A stretch of 64,000 nucleotides of DNA. It comes from Lingula anatina. Taxonomy: Eukaryota; Brachiopoda; Lingulata; Lingulida; Lingulidae. Under the pieces are notes generated by a model, which saw nothing but the letters and a program-made list of their open reading frames with translations, had not been told where the DNA came from and did not search any database. Positions 10,591 to 23,693 of this stretch are shown in pieces. A program made the position numbers and the translations under genes. The stretch spans positions 190,426 through 254,425 of the forward strand of contig NW_019774870.1 in assembly GCF_001039355.2 (NCBI RefSeq), read 5' to 3'. Each line of letters opens with the position of its first letter. Within the stretch, counting starts at the first letter, position 1.

Positions 10591-13500
10591 GTTGATCTCT
10601 ACAGGCGTATTGGTTCTTACCGCGCTCTGCTATGGTAAGTGGATTCTTTTAGACATATAAAACCATGAACTGTACTTTGTTGTTACATGTACTGCTGCTA
10701 CAAGATTGCTGAATACTTGAGTTTCATACTATATAGGTATATCATCCAGCATGCCTCTTTATGGGTTGTATTACCAGTATGGCGGCGTTTATGGTATCGT
10801 ATCCTCAAGCGTGCATTTATGTGCCATTTTTTTTTACACGAGTATGAATATTTGCTCATTTTTTCTCATTTTATTGCACAGTGGTCTGTGCATACGTGTT
10901 ACATCTACTAAGTGTTGTTTTAACAACACTTGAGTTTCATACTATATAGGTATATCATCCACCATGCCTCTGTATGGGATAAACAAGAGGCATGAGTCAG
11001 TTTCAGGTTTTCATATTTTGATATGTTTTATAATCCGCGAGAGAAAGATGTACCAAGTACAAACAGTTGCTCGTATTGTTATCGCCATTTTCTCGATGCC
11101 TTGTACAACCACCATCTTCGATTGTTTCAATATTTACTGCACAGCAAACATCCCTGTTAGTTGCCTATACGTCACGTTGTACAGCATTTAGTTTTCTCTA
11201 CTTCTATGCTTTGATGGGCCAGTTTTAATCCATAATTTAACACATGCCATTTTTTATTTCTAAGTTAAATGTGCCGGTGTAACGAACAGAGAGTCCCCTA
11301 TGATAGAGAGTCAGCTTCCCATTCATTGTACAGGGAAGCCTCGCCGTAGATTTTGGCCCACTTAGGTCAGGCTAACCCTAACCATCATAACTAAATGGGG
11401 GGCGGACTTACTGTTACAGGGACCCTCAGTTTCGTTACACCGCACAGGGTGCACGCAAATCAAATACCACTGATTGATAAGGTCAAGGAGTGCATGTTAA
11501 TGGGTCAAGCTAAAGAACCCGTGCTTATTCAGATATAGGCTATGTATTTGTTAAGAAATAAAATATTTCTTTAGCACCATTTACGTCCAGGCTCTGTTTC
11601 AGCCACGGGGCCCGGACTTGACTACAGCGCCATCTCCGCCTATCTGCCAGTGGCGCAGCAAAGAGCGGTGACCTACGTTCAGAGACTGATCGAAAGCGAA
11701 AGAAAATTCGCAAAGGAGTCCAGAGGGGGTAAGTGTTTTTAAAGACTCTTTTCTTTGAGTGCACCCAGAACAGTTGATCTGCGGAATAACAGATCCGCGG
11801 ATCAAATATGGCCGACGCACTTAAAAGCAATCTCGACTAATGCCTTGATGGTCTCCCAACCTTCACACGCGCTATCCGTGCTGGGGCGTAACAACTAAAC
11901 TTCGGAGTCTAGATTTAATCCGTTTAATGTGGAGGCATTGAGAGCAACAGAGGGGATTGAGAGGCTTGCTTTTTAGTGGGGTCAACCATGTTAAGTCCAT
12001 GGATCAGTTAGACCGCAGATCATCTGTTCTTAATGCGCTCTTAGTCAAGTTATAGACGACAACGTTTGAATAGTAACCTAACTACGCTACGTTTAATGTA
12101 TTATATATATACCTGTAGAAACTGTGTACGTTTATAAGTCCGGTTTTCAGTAAAAAAAAGTTAACATACTAAAACGCATCGAGTTGCTTTATAATAAAAG
12201 CTTCACAAATGTCGTGTGTTAAGCAGTCATGGAAATGAGTGTTCAGAATCAGTGTGTATCTGAGAAAACAACTCACTTTTTTAAGGAAGAAGAGGAGATC
12301 CGTTCGCAATGGTAGCAAACATAAAAGGTGGTGATCTAAAGACAAAAATCTTGGACACATCGGCAAAGCTTCAGCATCAGGTGTACAGGGAGCTTATCAG
12401 CAAGTAAATATATCTTTGTAGCTGTTGAAATGGTCTATGTTTAATATTTCTGATGAATATGGTTTAATTCCATCGTATAAATGCCATGTAAAAACGCTTC
12501 AAGTAAAAATTTACCCTGAGCTTCAGAGTTCTGGCGTCACTACACTCTCTTCAGCTATTCATAAATGGCATGGATATTGTGATAGTGAAGGTTAGTTTCT
12601 GGCAGACAGTGGGTCTCGGGGTGTTAATGACAAAGCCATACTGTTTAATTTCGGGAATGGGCGACTTTTAGCCGCGGGCATCCTGGCCCATCTCTCTGAA
12701 TTAACGGGTTATCATTTTCATGAATAATATAAAGGAAATAGTGTACTAACACGCAGCTGTAAATAAATTTACTACGGAATAATAAATGTTTTTTTGCCCT
12801 GCAGGTTCAACATCCCTAGAGGAACAGTTCTAAAAGGCCTTTCTACATCATTTACTCCAACGTTTGATGGGATAGGAATTTCACCTAACGTGTGCCCAAC
12901 GGAGACTTATAGCTGTGACCCTTACGCCAAGTACCGCACTATTAACGGGTCATGTAATAATCTCCGTAACCCAGGATGGGGGCAGTCATTTAAGCCAATG
13001 AGGAGGCTGTTACCTGCTAACTATGGGGACGGTAAGTTTTTTAATGCTTTTGCTTGGTGTGTTGATTATACTGTATAAGGGTAGTGATTACCTGATCAAA
13101 TCATTTGTTGGCGGTGGGGGCGAAATTAAGGAACTTCTAATTCATTAGATTTANNNTTAACGTCGCGTCAAGACCTTCTTATCAAACCCTACATCCCTGT
13201 GTTGGCTTGGGTTATTTATCAATTACTTCATCTTTTTCACAAAAGATAAAAATCTTGAGGTCATGCAGAGACCATAAGATACTTCACGTTAGCACGGCAC
13301 CCTTTTTTTGTTCTTAATAGAAATTGAAATTAGAATGCAAATAGAGTTAATGGAATAAGAAATTAAAAACCAACCCTAGATTTTTTTATTTTGATAGCGG
13401 AGTTCAAGTTACATGTACGTACAGTGTGTGAACATACATGTTGATTGAAAGTAGAAAATATCACGTTCAATTTTCACAATATCCACAATGAAAAATTTCG

Positions 13501-16500
13501 TGAAGACCTTATCTGATTCATTCTTCAACTGAGCCAATTTAAACTTGACGTTGAATTTGTCTGTTCGTCTAGGTGTCAGCGCTTTGCGAAATGCAGAGGA
13601 CGGTAGGCCACTGCCCAGTGCCCGAGTGGTCAGTACGCTGCTCCATGAAGACTCCAGTAATCCCAGCGCGCTGGTGACCATGTCGACAATGACCTTCGGA
13701 CAGTTTCTTGACCACGACATGGACCAAATACCGGTGGCCAAAATCATCAAAGCAGATGATGGTAGGAATTTGCTTATCATTTTGGGGTACCTTAAACATA
13801 CGTGATATTGGGTTAACGGGGAAGTATTAGGTCGATTTATCTGGGACACATGAAGATTAATTCATAAATACCTACGGTATTCGTGGAAACAACTTATTAC
13901 ATGGCTTGTGAATGGTACGGTGCTTCAACACAAGATACCGTGTGAATTAAAGACAAATGAGCTTTAAACAATGATTCATTCAACTGAAATGTGTCTGGCT
14001 TTAGGCGAAAAATATATGAGGACAACTTAATTGTAATACAGAAGATTGAGCATAAATACGTAATGGCTTCTTGCACGCATTTCATAACTTCACCTATTCA
14101 CTTTACTTAATTTTCTCAAATTGAAGTGAATTAAAGCACTAAAATACCAAGTAGTTTGACATCTGTCGCATGATAACGGTTTAGACTTCTTTATCCTGTG
14201 TGAATTTTTATTTTTCGCACTGCAGCATAATTTATTTGTTTCCTTCGGCTTAATGTGTTTTCATTTAACGTGGCAAAAAGGTTATAATTTCAATTATTAT
14301 GGGCGTATATTCAGAACCGAAAATATAAAGTATCTGTTGCAAAATCTTAAAATGACAAATATTTGAATTTTTGACACTGAACTATGAATATGCATCATTC
14401 CTGGCATTACCAACAAAGGGTTTCGCAGGTTTAAACAATGTCACTAGAGAACGATAGATAGGCCAGATACAGACTCGCAACTTACTATTTTATTTCAGAC
14501 GGCAACGCTGAGGTAATTGACGTAGAATGCGGCACTGACGGATGTGACAAAGGCGCTGATGAACTAGATGCATGCTCCCCCGTGTTCGTCCACAAAGGTG
14601 ACCCAGACAATGTGGATAAGCCATGCTTCAAGTTTGTCCGCAGTTCCGCTGCTCCCAGAGACAACTGCGAATTTGGTGAGCATGATTGCCGAGTACTATG
14701 TTTAAAAATGTTATTACTTTCTCCCTTTTAGGCTTATTATCAATGACTTCAGCCTCTTTACCATAGAAAAAGTAAGCTCCCTCCAGTAGTTTTGCACTGC
14801 AATCAAGACCGTATATTTTTGGGAATCTGTTATACTGTTATTTATCATGTAATAACCTGAAGTTTGAGTTGGAGAGGCTTGGTTATTGAAAACTAATGAA
14901 TCTATTTTGCATGTAATCTACAAAGTGCTTATTCGACACACACATTTCCAATTTATTATATGCGGTTTCATTTTAGGCCCCCAAGAACAGTTGAACGTCA
15001 TTACAGCATATCTGGATCTTTCCCTTGTTTATGGAAATACTGACGAAGATGCCGCCAAGTTAAGAGACGACAAAGACCCAGGTAAAAGTGAAAATGTCTA
15101 CGGAACAGAAAAAGAATAAAAAGCTGGATTTTTGATAAGAAAACCAATCCACAAGGCCAACAATTATATTTCCTCGTCGATTTTGATTGAAAGTGATAAT
15201 GCATATATTTATACATTTTCACAACATACGGTTAAAACATTTACTTACTAAACCCACAAAGTATATGAGCAATATCAGTTTATATAATTTTTTAAAAGAT
15301 GGAAAAAAACGTTTATTACTTCATAACTTGTAGATGATGAAACAAACCGGTAAATACACGCAAGACATCTGCCCTTAAAACCTCACTGAGTGCTATATAT
15401 ATATATGAGATGAATGAGTACAGACAAATAACATTTTCGTGTCCAAGTTGTTTTAAACTAAATTATGTTCATAAGTAACACTTTTATTCAGCTTACCTTG
15501 TTAAATGTACTGCTTGTTAAATGCATGAAAAAAACGCAGTTGTAACTGCATTTTGAAATCAATAAGTAAACGAAATAATTTCTTATTTGTTTAAAGCGAG
15601 AGGAAAAATGAAAATGAAACAGCATCCTCTTACTCGCGGATTAAAACCATTGCTGCCACAGGCCGCAGTCAAGGCTTGCCGGGATACGGACGACGTCATC
15701 AAATGCTTTATGGCGGGTAATACATACACTTCAGTGAAAAGAATCTATTTTAAAATCATACAGCACTCTTGGTTGTGTGTATTTGATTTTAATCGTTATT
15801 CTAAAAGGTGTTCCACTTCATATAAGATCCGGCAAAATGAATTTTAATATAAGGTCTACTTTTTTAACCTTTCATCAAGAACCTATCTTATTCATTTTAC
15901 ACCTCTAAATAAGTTGAACTTCAAATACTCTATCTTTTCTTGCACAGGCGATAAACGTCTTAATGAACACATTGGGCTGACAGCTTTTCATACGCTGTTC
16001 ACGAGAGAGCATAACCGTCTTGAGGAGGAACTCCACAAACTAAACCCCCACTGGGGAGGAGAAACTCTTTATCAAGAGGCAAGAAGGATCAACATCGCTC
16101 AATGGCAATATATTGTGTACAAGGAATACCTACCAGTTGTCATCGGCCCAATAATGATGGATCGGTACCGCCTAAACCCCCTTAAAGACGGTTATTATAC
16201 AGGTGAGACGGCAGCTCTCTGTAACTTGAAATATTTTAAATGCCTTATCTTAACGTGATGATCCTCGCCTGAGGAAGGTCATGTATCTCGTTAACTTTAC
16301 TATTGATTCATATCTATCGTGATGCAAATAATTTATTCTTAAACTTGTTGAACTTGGTCATAATAGACAAAAGATTAATTTGTGTCAATAAAATGATATT
16401 TTCTCACGTTTTCTTTCCGCTTGTCTGGTTAGTATTCGCTGGCCATGCATCATACTAACTATGACATATAACATATGACGACGATTTCAAATAAAAAAAC

Positions 16501-19500
16501 TGAAAGTTCAATTCGTTTAATGAGTTTCTCGAGATATTATATATTAGCTAGACTACGTTAACAGCAAATCTCTCTTGTTGTTGCAGGATACAAAGAAAAT
16601 GTGAATGCTGGCATCAGCAACGTTTTTGCAACATCTGCTTTTCGTTTTGGCCACAGCACCATCCCGACCAAACATAGGCGCACAGATGTGTATCATAACA
16701 TCATAAAAGATCACGAATTCTCATCGGTGAGTGTGCCACCTATCAGCTCACCCCGTCTATGCCGTGAATTATATCATGGCGAAAGAGCTGAAATATTGTT
16801 TTAAAGTCCTGACCTTGAGAGATAAGTGAAGAGTGTAAAATTGGTAATATTTTCGAGTATGAACCTAAAAATAGGCATGAAAATGTTTAATATCTCTCGT
16901 ACTGCTTTGTTGGTAATAAAGATGGCATAATGCTAAATTCTTCTGCCTTGCAAATCTTTTAGAAATAGTTTTCACAAACAAGTATTATCTCGTTTTCCCG
17001 TACAATTAAGGCATATCTACAGTGCATGACCCTGTTGCCTTATAGGTATTCCGTCGTCCTGCCTTGGTGTACAAGTACGAAGAAGGAGGCATTGACTCCA
17101 TTGTTTCTGGCATGCTAGATCAAGAATGTGAGAACACAGATCGCTTTATGACCAAACAAGTCACCCTTCACATGTTTGCCGAGAACCCTCCACACGGCAT
17201 TGGAACAGATCTGGCTATGTTAAACAATCAGCGTGGAAGAGATCACGGCATTCCAGGTATGTTAGACGAGTTCAGAAACACTCACACTCGCGTCACCTAA
17301 ACTGCGTGACACACGAGGCTGTCAAAGACAACTTCATTGGCCACACGTAAGTCCTTTCACGGTTTGACGCGACGTGGTCATTTGCGTTGCCATCTCTCTC
17401 TCTTTTCTGTCCCTGTCAGGGAACAAATAAGAATATAGTTGCTTGTGGCAGTTTAGCACCCCCGACCCCGTACTTAGCAATTATGATAAAATCCCATACC
17501 TCAAAAAATGCAATCTAAATATTTTCCTCATTTATCAACTTTGGACAGATGTTTGATGTTTAAGGTGCATAAACACCATCACTGGACATTGCAACNCAGG
17601 TGAGACGGCAGCTCTCTGTAACTTGAAATATTTTAAATGCCTTATCTTAACGTGATGATCCTCGCCTGAGGAAGGTCATGTATCTCGTTAACTTTACTAT
17701 TGATTCATATCTATCGTGATGCAAATAATTTATTCTTAAACTTGTTGAACTTGGTCATAATAGACAAAAGATTAATTTGTGTCAATAAAATGATATTTTC
17801 TCACGTTTTCTTTCCGCTTGTCTGGTTAGTATTCGCTGGCCATGCATCATACTAACTATGACATATAACATATGACGACGATTTCAAATAAAAAAACTGA
17901 AAGTTCAATTCGTTTAATGAGTTTCTCGAGATATTATATATTAGCTAGACTACGTTAACAGCAAATCTCTCTTGTTGTTGCAGGATACAAAGAAAATGTG
18001 AATGCTGGCATCAGCAACGTTTTTGCAACATCTGCTTTTCGTTTTGGCCACAGCACCATCCCGACCAAACATAGGCGCACAGATGTGTATCATAACATCA
18101 TAAAAGATCACGAATTCTCATCGGTGAGTGTGCCACCTATCAGCTCACCCCGTCTATGCCGTGAATTATATCATGGCGAAAGAGCTGAAATATTGTTTTA
18201 AAGTCCTGACCTTGAGAGATAAGTGAAGAGTGTAAAATTGGTAATATTTTCGAGTATGAACCTAAAAATAGGCATGAAAATGTTTAATATCTCTCGTACT
18301 GCTTTGTTGGTAATAAAGATGGCATAATGCTAAATTCTTCTGCCTTGCAAATCTTTTAGAAATAGTTTTCACAAACAAGTATTATCTCGTTTTCCCGTAC
18401 AATTAAGGCATATCTACAGTGCATGACCCTGTTGCCTTATAGGTATTCCGTCGTCCTGCCTTGGTGTACAAGTACGAAGAAGGAGGCATTGACTCCATTG
18501 TTTCTGGCATGCTAGATCAAGAATGTGAGAACACAGATCGCTTTATGACCAAACAAGTCACCCTTCACATGTTTGCCGAGAACCCTCCACACGGCATTGG
18601 AACAGATTTGGCTATGTTAAACAATCAGCGTGGAAGAGATCACGGCATTCCAGGTATGTTAGACGAGTTCAGAAACACTCACACTCGCGTCACCTAAACT
18701 GCGTGACACACGAGGCTGTCAAAGACAACTTCATTGGCCACACGTAAGTCCTTTCACGGTTTGACGCGACGTGGTCATTTGCGTTGCCATCTCTCTCTCT
18801 TTTCTGTCCCTGTCAGGGAACAAATAAGAATATAGTTGCTTGTGGCAGTTTAGCACCCCCGACCCCGTACTTAGCAATTATGATAAAATCCCATACCTCA
18901 AAAAATGCAATCTAAATATTTTCCTCATTTATCAACTTTGGACAGATGTTTGATGTTTAAGGAGCATAAACACCATCACTGGACATTGCAACAGATGCAA
19001 TATACCGTGACGTTTTCACAACGAACAATGTGTCTTTGAATTTGGAATGGATAAAAAGCTAGACGATGGAGGTGGTGCATACGACTGAAACATTTCACTA
19101 TATAGTGGGGCTTTGTCATAACATTATAAGCACATAGACTAATATAGAGTAATATGTCTGCAATGAAAATGTCCTAAAACTGCTTTCATGTCATTTCTCG
19201 TGTCTTTTAGGTGTTAAAAAAACAAAACTAGATTTGTTGCCTCGTATAACATTATATACGAATCCCAATTACAATCACCATGCATATAAAGTAAGTGTGG
19301 ACGCTGTTTTGGTCGCGATGTGATACGTTATTCTTTTCATCAATCTCTCAAATCACCACTGAGTTTTTTTTTTTATTAATTATAACCTCGCATTCCAGGC
19401 TATAATCTTTGGAGAGAGCTTTGCGGGGGAAACAGAGCAAAAACATTTGAGGACTTTATGAGCGGACCAAGGGAATTTAGAATAAATTATGAATCAGTCG

Positions 19501-20775
19501 AAAAACTAAAGATGTTGTACAGGCAAGTATTTTTGTTATCGTATTTACATTATTTTTTAATAATGGTAAAGGTAAAAGGTGAGCATAAATGACTCACTAA
19601 ATTAAGTTATTTGCCCTAGAAAACCATCGTCAGGTTTATGCGCCCATACCAGAGTGATGTTAAAGATTTTTAACAGGTTAATTTTTAATTTCTAATTAAA
19701 TACTTCATTCAGTTATTTATCCGGTAGGATTATTGTCCAGTCAATACATTCACAATAGATTGATTTAAAACACTCTTGATGTATTATTTTTTCCAATTTT
19801 TAGGCATCCAGACGATGTTGATTCCTGGGCCGGGGGTCTGGTAGAGGAAAACCTTCCAGGAGCTACAGTGGGACCTACATTTGCCTGCATTATTGCAGAG
19901 CAATTCATTCGCAGCAGAGATGGCGACCGTTTCTGGTACGAGAACAAGCAAGCCGGATTCACACTGAAGCAACTGCAGTCTATCAAAAAGACGTCCTTTT
20001 CACGTATCATCACCGACAATTGCGACAAAGTCTTGACCATCCAGCCAAAAGCTATGCTGAGAGCTTTCGAGGATATCATCCGTACACCAAAGTAAGTGTT
20101 TAATAAGTTTACTACACTTACATGTAGGTGTAGTTTCATATCATATAGTTTTTTATGTTTTAAAACAATTGAACCGGGTTATGTTTAATCTGATATCACC
20201 CAGATACGGTGGGGACACAGCGCCCATCTTTTTTCAGTATAAATTGGCAGTCGGGTTGTACATGTAGCTTGCGCCCCTTTTCAAGAGGGATAGAGGATGG
20301 TGAGAGGCCCAAAGAATTATTGCGCAATGCCTCCGATTTTCTTTAAAAATTTTTGTAAACTTGGGGTTTCTCAATATTTCACCACTGCCTTTGTCAAAAT
20401 GTTACCCCCAGCTTAAATGGTAGCTCCACTGTTTCGTTTTTCAGCTTCAAAGCGTCCCAGGCCTACCATCTGAGTATGCTGTATAGGGGAGTGGGCAACT
20501 CTCGTGTGGACTGCACAACTCTACCCAGAATTGACCTCACTCTATGGCGAGACCAACCTCAACCCAGCACTTACCGCCAACCAAGACAGCAGGCTCATGC
20601 AGCCGTGGGCACGGTCCAATTGTCAAGAACTCCCAAGTACAACCCAATCAGGCAGATTTATCGAAATTTCAATTATAGAGCATACGGTCGACCCTCACAG
20701 AGATACTACTTCAACAATAATAGGTTGCCAAATAGATACGGAGGGCGTTATGCTATGAGGTACTTCAGGAAGTAA
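10591..20775 (+). CDS. Secreted animal haem peroxidase A (peroxidasin / chorion-peroxidase type)
   Basis: Coding exons: 10591-10634, 11603-11728, 12286-12403, 12805-13031, 13573-13761, 14499-14675, 14977-15081, 15597-15716, 15948-16202, 16587-16726, 17046-17256, 19399-19522, 19804-20091, 20445-20775, probably preceded by 1694-1701. The product is 820 aa and every junction keeps frame. It is a signal peptide, a pro-region of about 110 aa, then one full peroxidase domain. Catalytic residues by comparison with myeloperoxidase: distal Q218, D221 and H222 in FGQFLDHD; R375 and E378 in GDKRLNE; proximal H479 in FRFGHS; N563 in LNNQRGRDHG. D221 and E378 are the two residues that form ester bonds to haem, so covalent haem is expected. 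The expected reaction is peroxide-dependent oxidation of halide, phenol or tyrosine outside the cell. The tail (about 756-820) is Tyr/Arg/Asn-rich. Exons 16587 and 17046 recur at 17984-18123 and 18443-18653, which I treat as an assembly repeat. The intron after 19522 has a GC donor. Acceptors at 11591 and 11603 are both in frame. Confidence 0.95.
10715..10978. repeat. Pair of 51-bp direct repeats
   Basis: 10715-10765 and 10928-10978 are nearly identical (start ACTTGAGTTTCATAC, end TATGGG), 213 bp apart, in a peroxidase A intron. No coding role is apparent. Confidence 0.8.
11774..12045. mobile_element. MITE of the GATCCGCGGATC family
   Basis: The left arm reads GATCTGCGG, AACAGATCCGCGGATC and CAAATATGGCCG. 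The right arm carries the reverse complement in degraded form (GATCAGTTAGACCGCAGATC at about 12002-12021, then CTGTTCTTAATGCGC). It sits in a peroxidase A intron and is related to 3711-3897. Confidence 0.55.
13154..13156. other. Assembly gap (NNN)
   Basis: Three Ns in the peroxidase A intron between the exons ending at 13031 and starting at 13573. No repeated flank was seen here, unlike the gaps at 17596 and 44674. Confidence 0.95.
16200..17595 (+). repeat. Copy 1 of a 1396-bp near-perfect repeat with two peroxidase exons
   Basis: It runs from the end of the exon finishing at 16202 through the exons 16587-16726 (proximal His) and 17046-17256 (Asn motif). It aligns to 17597-18992 at a constant offset of 1397. 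I noticed only two differences, a C/T inside the second exon (silent, Leu) and a T/A near the right end. It stops at the single N at 17596. Confidence 0.95.
17597..18992 (+). repeat. Copy 2 of the 1396-bp repeat (duplicate exons 17984-18123, 18443-18653)
   Basis: It begins immediately after the N. The duplicate exons are intact and in compatible phase, so splicing both copies would insert 117 aa and a second proximal-His segment into the enzyme, which no peroxidase of this family needs. Two near-identical copies abutting at a gap base point to two overlapping contigs or haplotypes placed end to end. Confidence 0.95.
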
Positions 20776-20861
20776 CTTCTGAGCATTAGTCGAATAATAT
20801 TGGTTTTGGGACTGTGTTGTTACCTATATCATACCAACTGTGAACAGTAATGAGGTAAAGG

Positions 20862-20867
20862 AATAAA
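20862..20867 (+). terminator. Poly(A) signal of peroxidase A
   Basis: AATAAA, 87 bp past the TAA stop at 20773-20775. It is the first such signal after the gene. Confidence 0.65.
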
Positions 20868-23334
20868 ACGTGAGTTTTTTTTAAATCGCACCCTACTTGG
20901 CCGTTTATCTTCGTCTCTGTCATTAGTGGAGCTGACCATATGACCGAACTCCGCCCATGTCCCTGACTTAATGCCATTCTTTCAGACACGTATCAGATTA
21001 GCTCATAACACTAATATCACAGGTGTGTACGCAGTGATGATTTTGATAACCAAGTGGTTAACACTAGACGAAGGAACCAAGTGTATCGGTGAACAGTTCA
21101 AACAAAAAGGGAGATGGGCAGGGTAATTTTCGTGTGATTATTAAAGTGCGAAGGGAAGTATTCCATTTAAAATTGTTCGGGATTTTGCCAATGGAATACA
21201 CTAAAAATTTTTGAAAGGTAATAAAACTTGGTGGACTTGATTCCTGCATTCTACCTTTCCTGCCAGTATGATAAAATTTTGAAATTTAATGAATATTTTC
21301 AGATAAAATGTCTCATGTGGTTAGTCTTAAAGAGCGGTTAATCCCAACTGAATGGTAATTCCGTTTTCAAAAGAGCATTTGGAGAAATGTCCATTTACAG
21401 ATTATACCTCTTGTGCAAATTAGGCTGGTGTTTTAAATATGAATGTCACATAAATGGAGCAAATTGTAAAAAAAAATATTGGTAAAAGGTTTAAAACTTT
21501 CGCTATATAATTACTATCTGTAATGTCAAAGGCGCCTTCTTTGAGGCATCAGGAATTACAAGTTTTCAATGTGCCATTGAATAGCCAGCATTGAGTCAAT
21601 TTATGGAAATCATTTCGTGGACAGTGTCAGAGTACACACCTTTCACTGCGTTTACATTAAGTTTATTTTAAGTTAAGAATAGATAGTTTTTATATGTTAG
21701 ATACGTAAGGCACTAGAGAATAAATTACGTTCATCATATAGGTTTTGGCTTGACCTGGTTTATGTGTATTAATATTCACTACAGATTATTTGTAAACCTT
21801 TGAAGTTAAAGCTAGAGTTAAAAGGAAAGGAAAAATTCCTCCTATTGGAGGGTTTCTTCCTTTTTCTGTGCACAAAATATTTAGAATGTCTCTGAAATGA
21901 AGAAAAATTTCAGAGAGGTCTGTTTCCATCTCTGGGTAATGTGCATTGATTGCACACTTAATAATTTACTTCATTCCTGATGATTCAGGGTAAAATTTGT
22001 GTTCTCTAGATTGACTATAACTTATTCTTGAATCCAGATGTGTCTGATAATGTATCGCATGTCAAGGAGAATATCTTTATATCTATATAGTATATGGGTC
22101 TGATTAAATCATCAACCGCATACAATAATCATTAAATTGAGTGAAGGTGTTGGTATTGGTCACACGTCATGTGTCACACGTTGGCGAGTGCATTTTGATA
22201 ATTATCTGGTACATTATGGAATTTATATTACAGACAGATGATACGTCCACTCCTTGTTGTATTCACGCCTGAGTGAGTTGCTATTGAGGGTAATAAATAC
22301 ATTTTTTTAATTAAGTAGGTGTATCTGCGTTTCGTTATTTATCATTTGTAAGTTGTTTTGAAAATTGAACAATCAGAAGACGAATTGTTTTCTCGAGAAG
22401 ATGAAGCGTGGAAATGGTATCTTAATGCAAGAAACCTGGGATGTAATTATTTTAGGCCTCCGTGTTCATGTACATTTGATAAACGAAGCATAAATAATAA
22501 TATCAAAAAAACTGCTTTAATATTTTATCACAAGGTAAAGAATACGCGACCCTTCTATTCTCTTCCAACGCAAAATGAAAAGTTCAGACCTCAACCCAAA
22601 AATTATTCCAAAGTCATTGTAGAATCCTCCAAAATGCACCATATTTTCACATATTTAAGTTCATCCTAGATGTGGGGGAAGAGAAAGAGATGGGATAAAC
22701 CACTGGTTTGTTGTCTTGTTAGCAGAATTGCTGATATGCAGCTTTTGTTCTTGCGTGCGATTCCTTGATCACGGTGCATACATTCGTTACACTCGTTTCT
22801 GTTTTTACCATTGGATTATAAAACTTATGAAATTAAGCAATGGTGCAACTTGCTTTATTTGTAAAAAGAAACATTCTGAATCACGCTCTCGATGAACATG
22901 AGTATTTTTTTTTTTTTTTGTATTCCGCAGCATTAGTACTTTTTATTTCCTTATTCTTTTCCTTATTTTCATTACCATACCTTTATAACTCAAACCATTG
23001 GATAATCAAAAATATTTATTTGTGGTTAAATTATAATTGTGTTTCTTTGAGAATTGTTTTATCCACTGTTTTCAACGCCACATATCCAAGCTTTGTAAAC
23101 AATAGCATGCAAGTAGTTTTTATTTCCTCTTCCCTTTACGTGATGAACATTAGTAAAGGTGATCCACCTTTCATATCAAAGAGGGCCTTTTAACAGAGGT
23201 TGCTCATTAACTTGACCATGTCACAGGTAGGCTACTGTTTAACAACAATGGAAACTTTGTATTCTAGTCACTACACTCCATAAATTATACCTTGTTCCGA
23301 CAATATAGATATAGAAAAATTGATTTTTTCGTTG
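20868..23334. other. Intergenic spacer, peroxidase A to GST
   Basis: AT-rich spacer between two convergent genes. Its longest frames (22358-22669 and 22840-23193 plus) have no recognisable domain, are low in complexity and lack splice or promoter support. I see no RNA gene. Confidence 0.55.
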
Positions 23335-23340
23335 TTTATT
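23335..23340 (-). terminator. Possible poly(A) signal of the GST gene
   Basis: AATAAA on the minus strand, about 350 bp past the GST stop codon at 23694-23696. Confidence 0.4.
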
Positions 23341-23693
23341 TTCATTTGTTTGCATTTTTTAAATATCAAATACAATAGGTTGTCCATTGAAGGAACACGT
23401 CTACATAAACTGCTTCCTCAATTCCTTATTAGAGTTCTGACATCTATTAATCATTGAGCTCGTGATCACGAGCATGAAGTATAGAAATCAAAGGCGAGAG
23501 TCCATCAAATAGCAAGTTAAATAAATTGTCTTGAAAACCGTTTGGTCCTTTAAAGCAATAAGAGAACATGATTAATTCCGACGGAATTAATGAAAAAAGT
23601 ATTGACTGCTTATTGAAAATAGCAAGGTTCTGAACTTGGTTTAAGAAAGTCTCAACAAATTCTGAATAAGAAGAATGTACAGAGAGTGATGTC

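Noticed and set aside
13409-13849. 146-aa minus-strand frame
   Set aside because: It overlaps the distal-His exon of peroxidase A on the opposite strand and has no domain or splice support.
17984-18653. A third peroxidase gene or a genuine exon duplication
   Set aside because: The sequence is all but identical to 16587-17256 and abuts an N, so an assembly repeat is the simpler reading. It is kept open as a finding.
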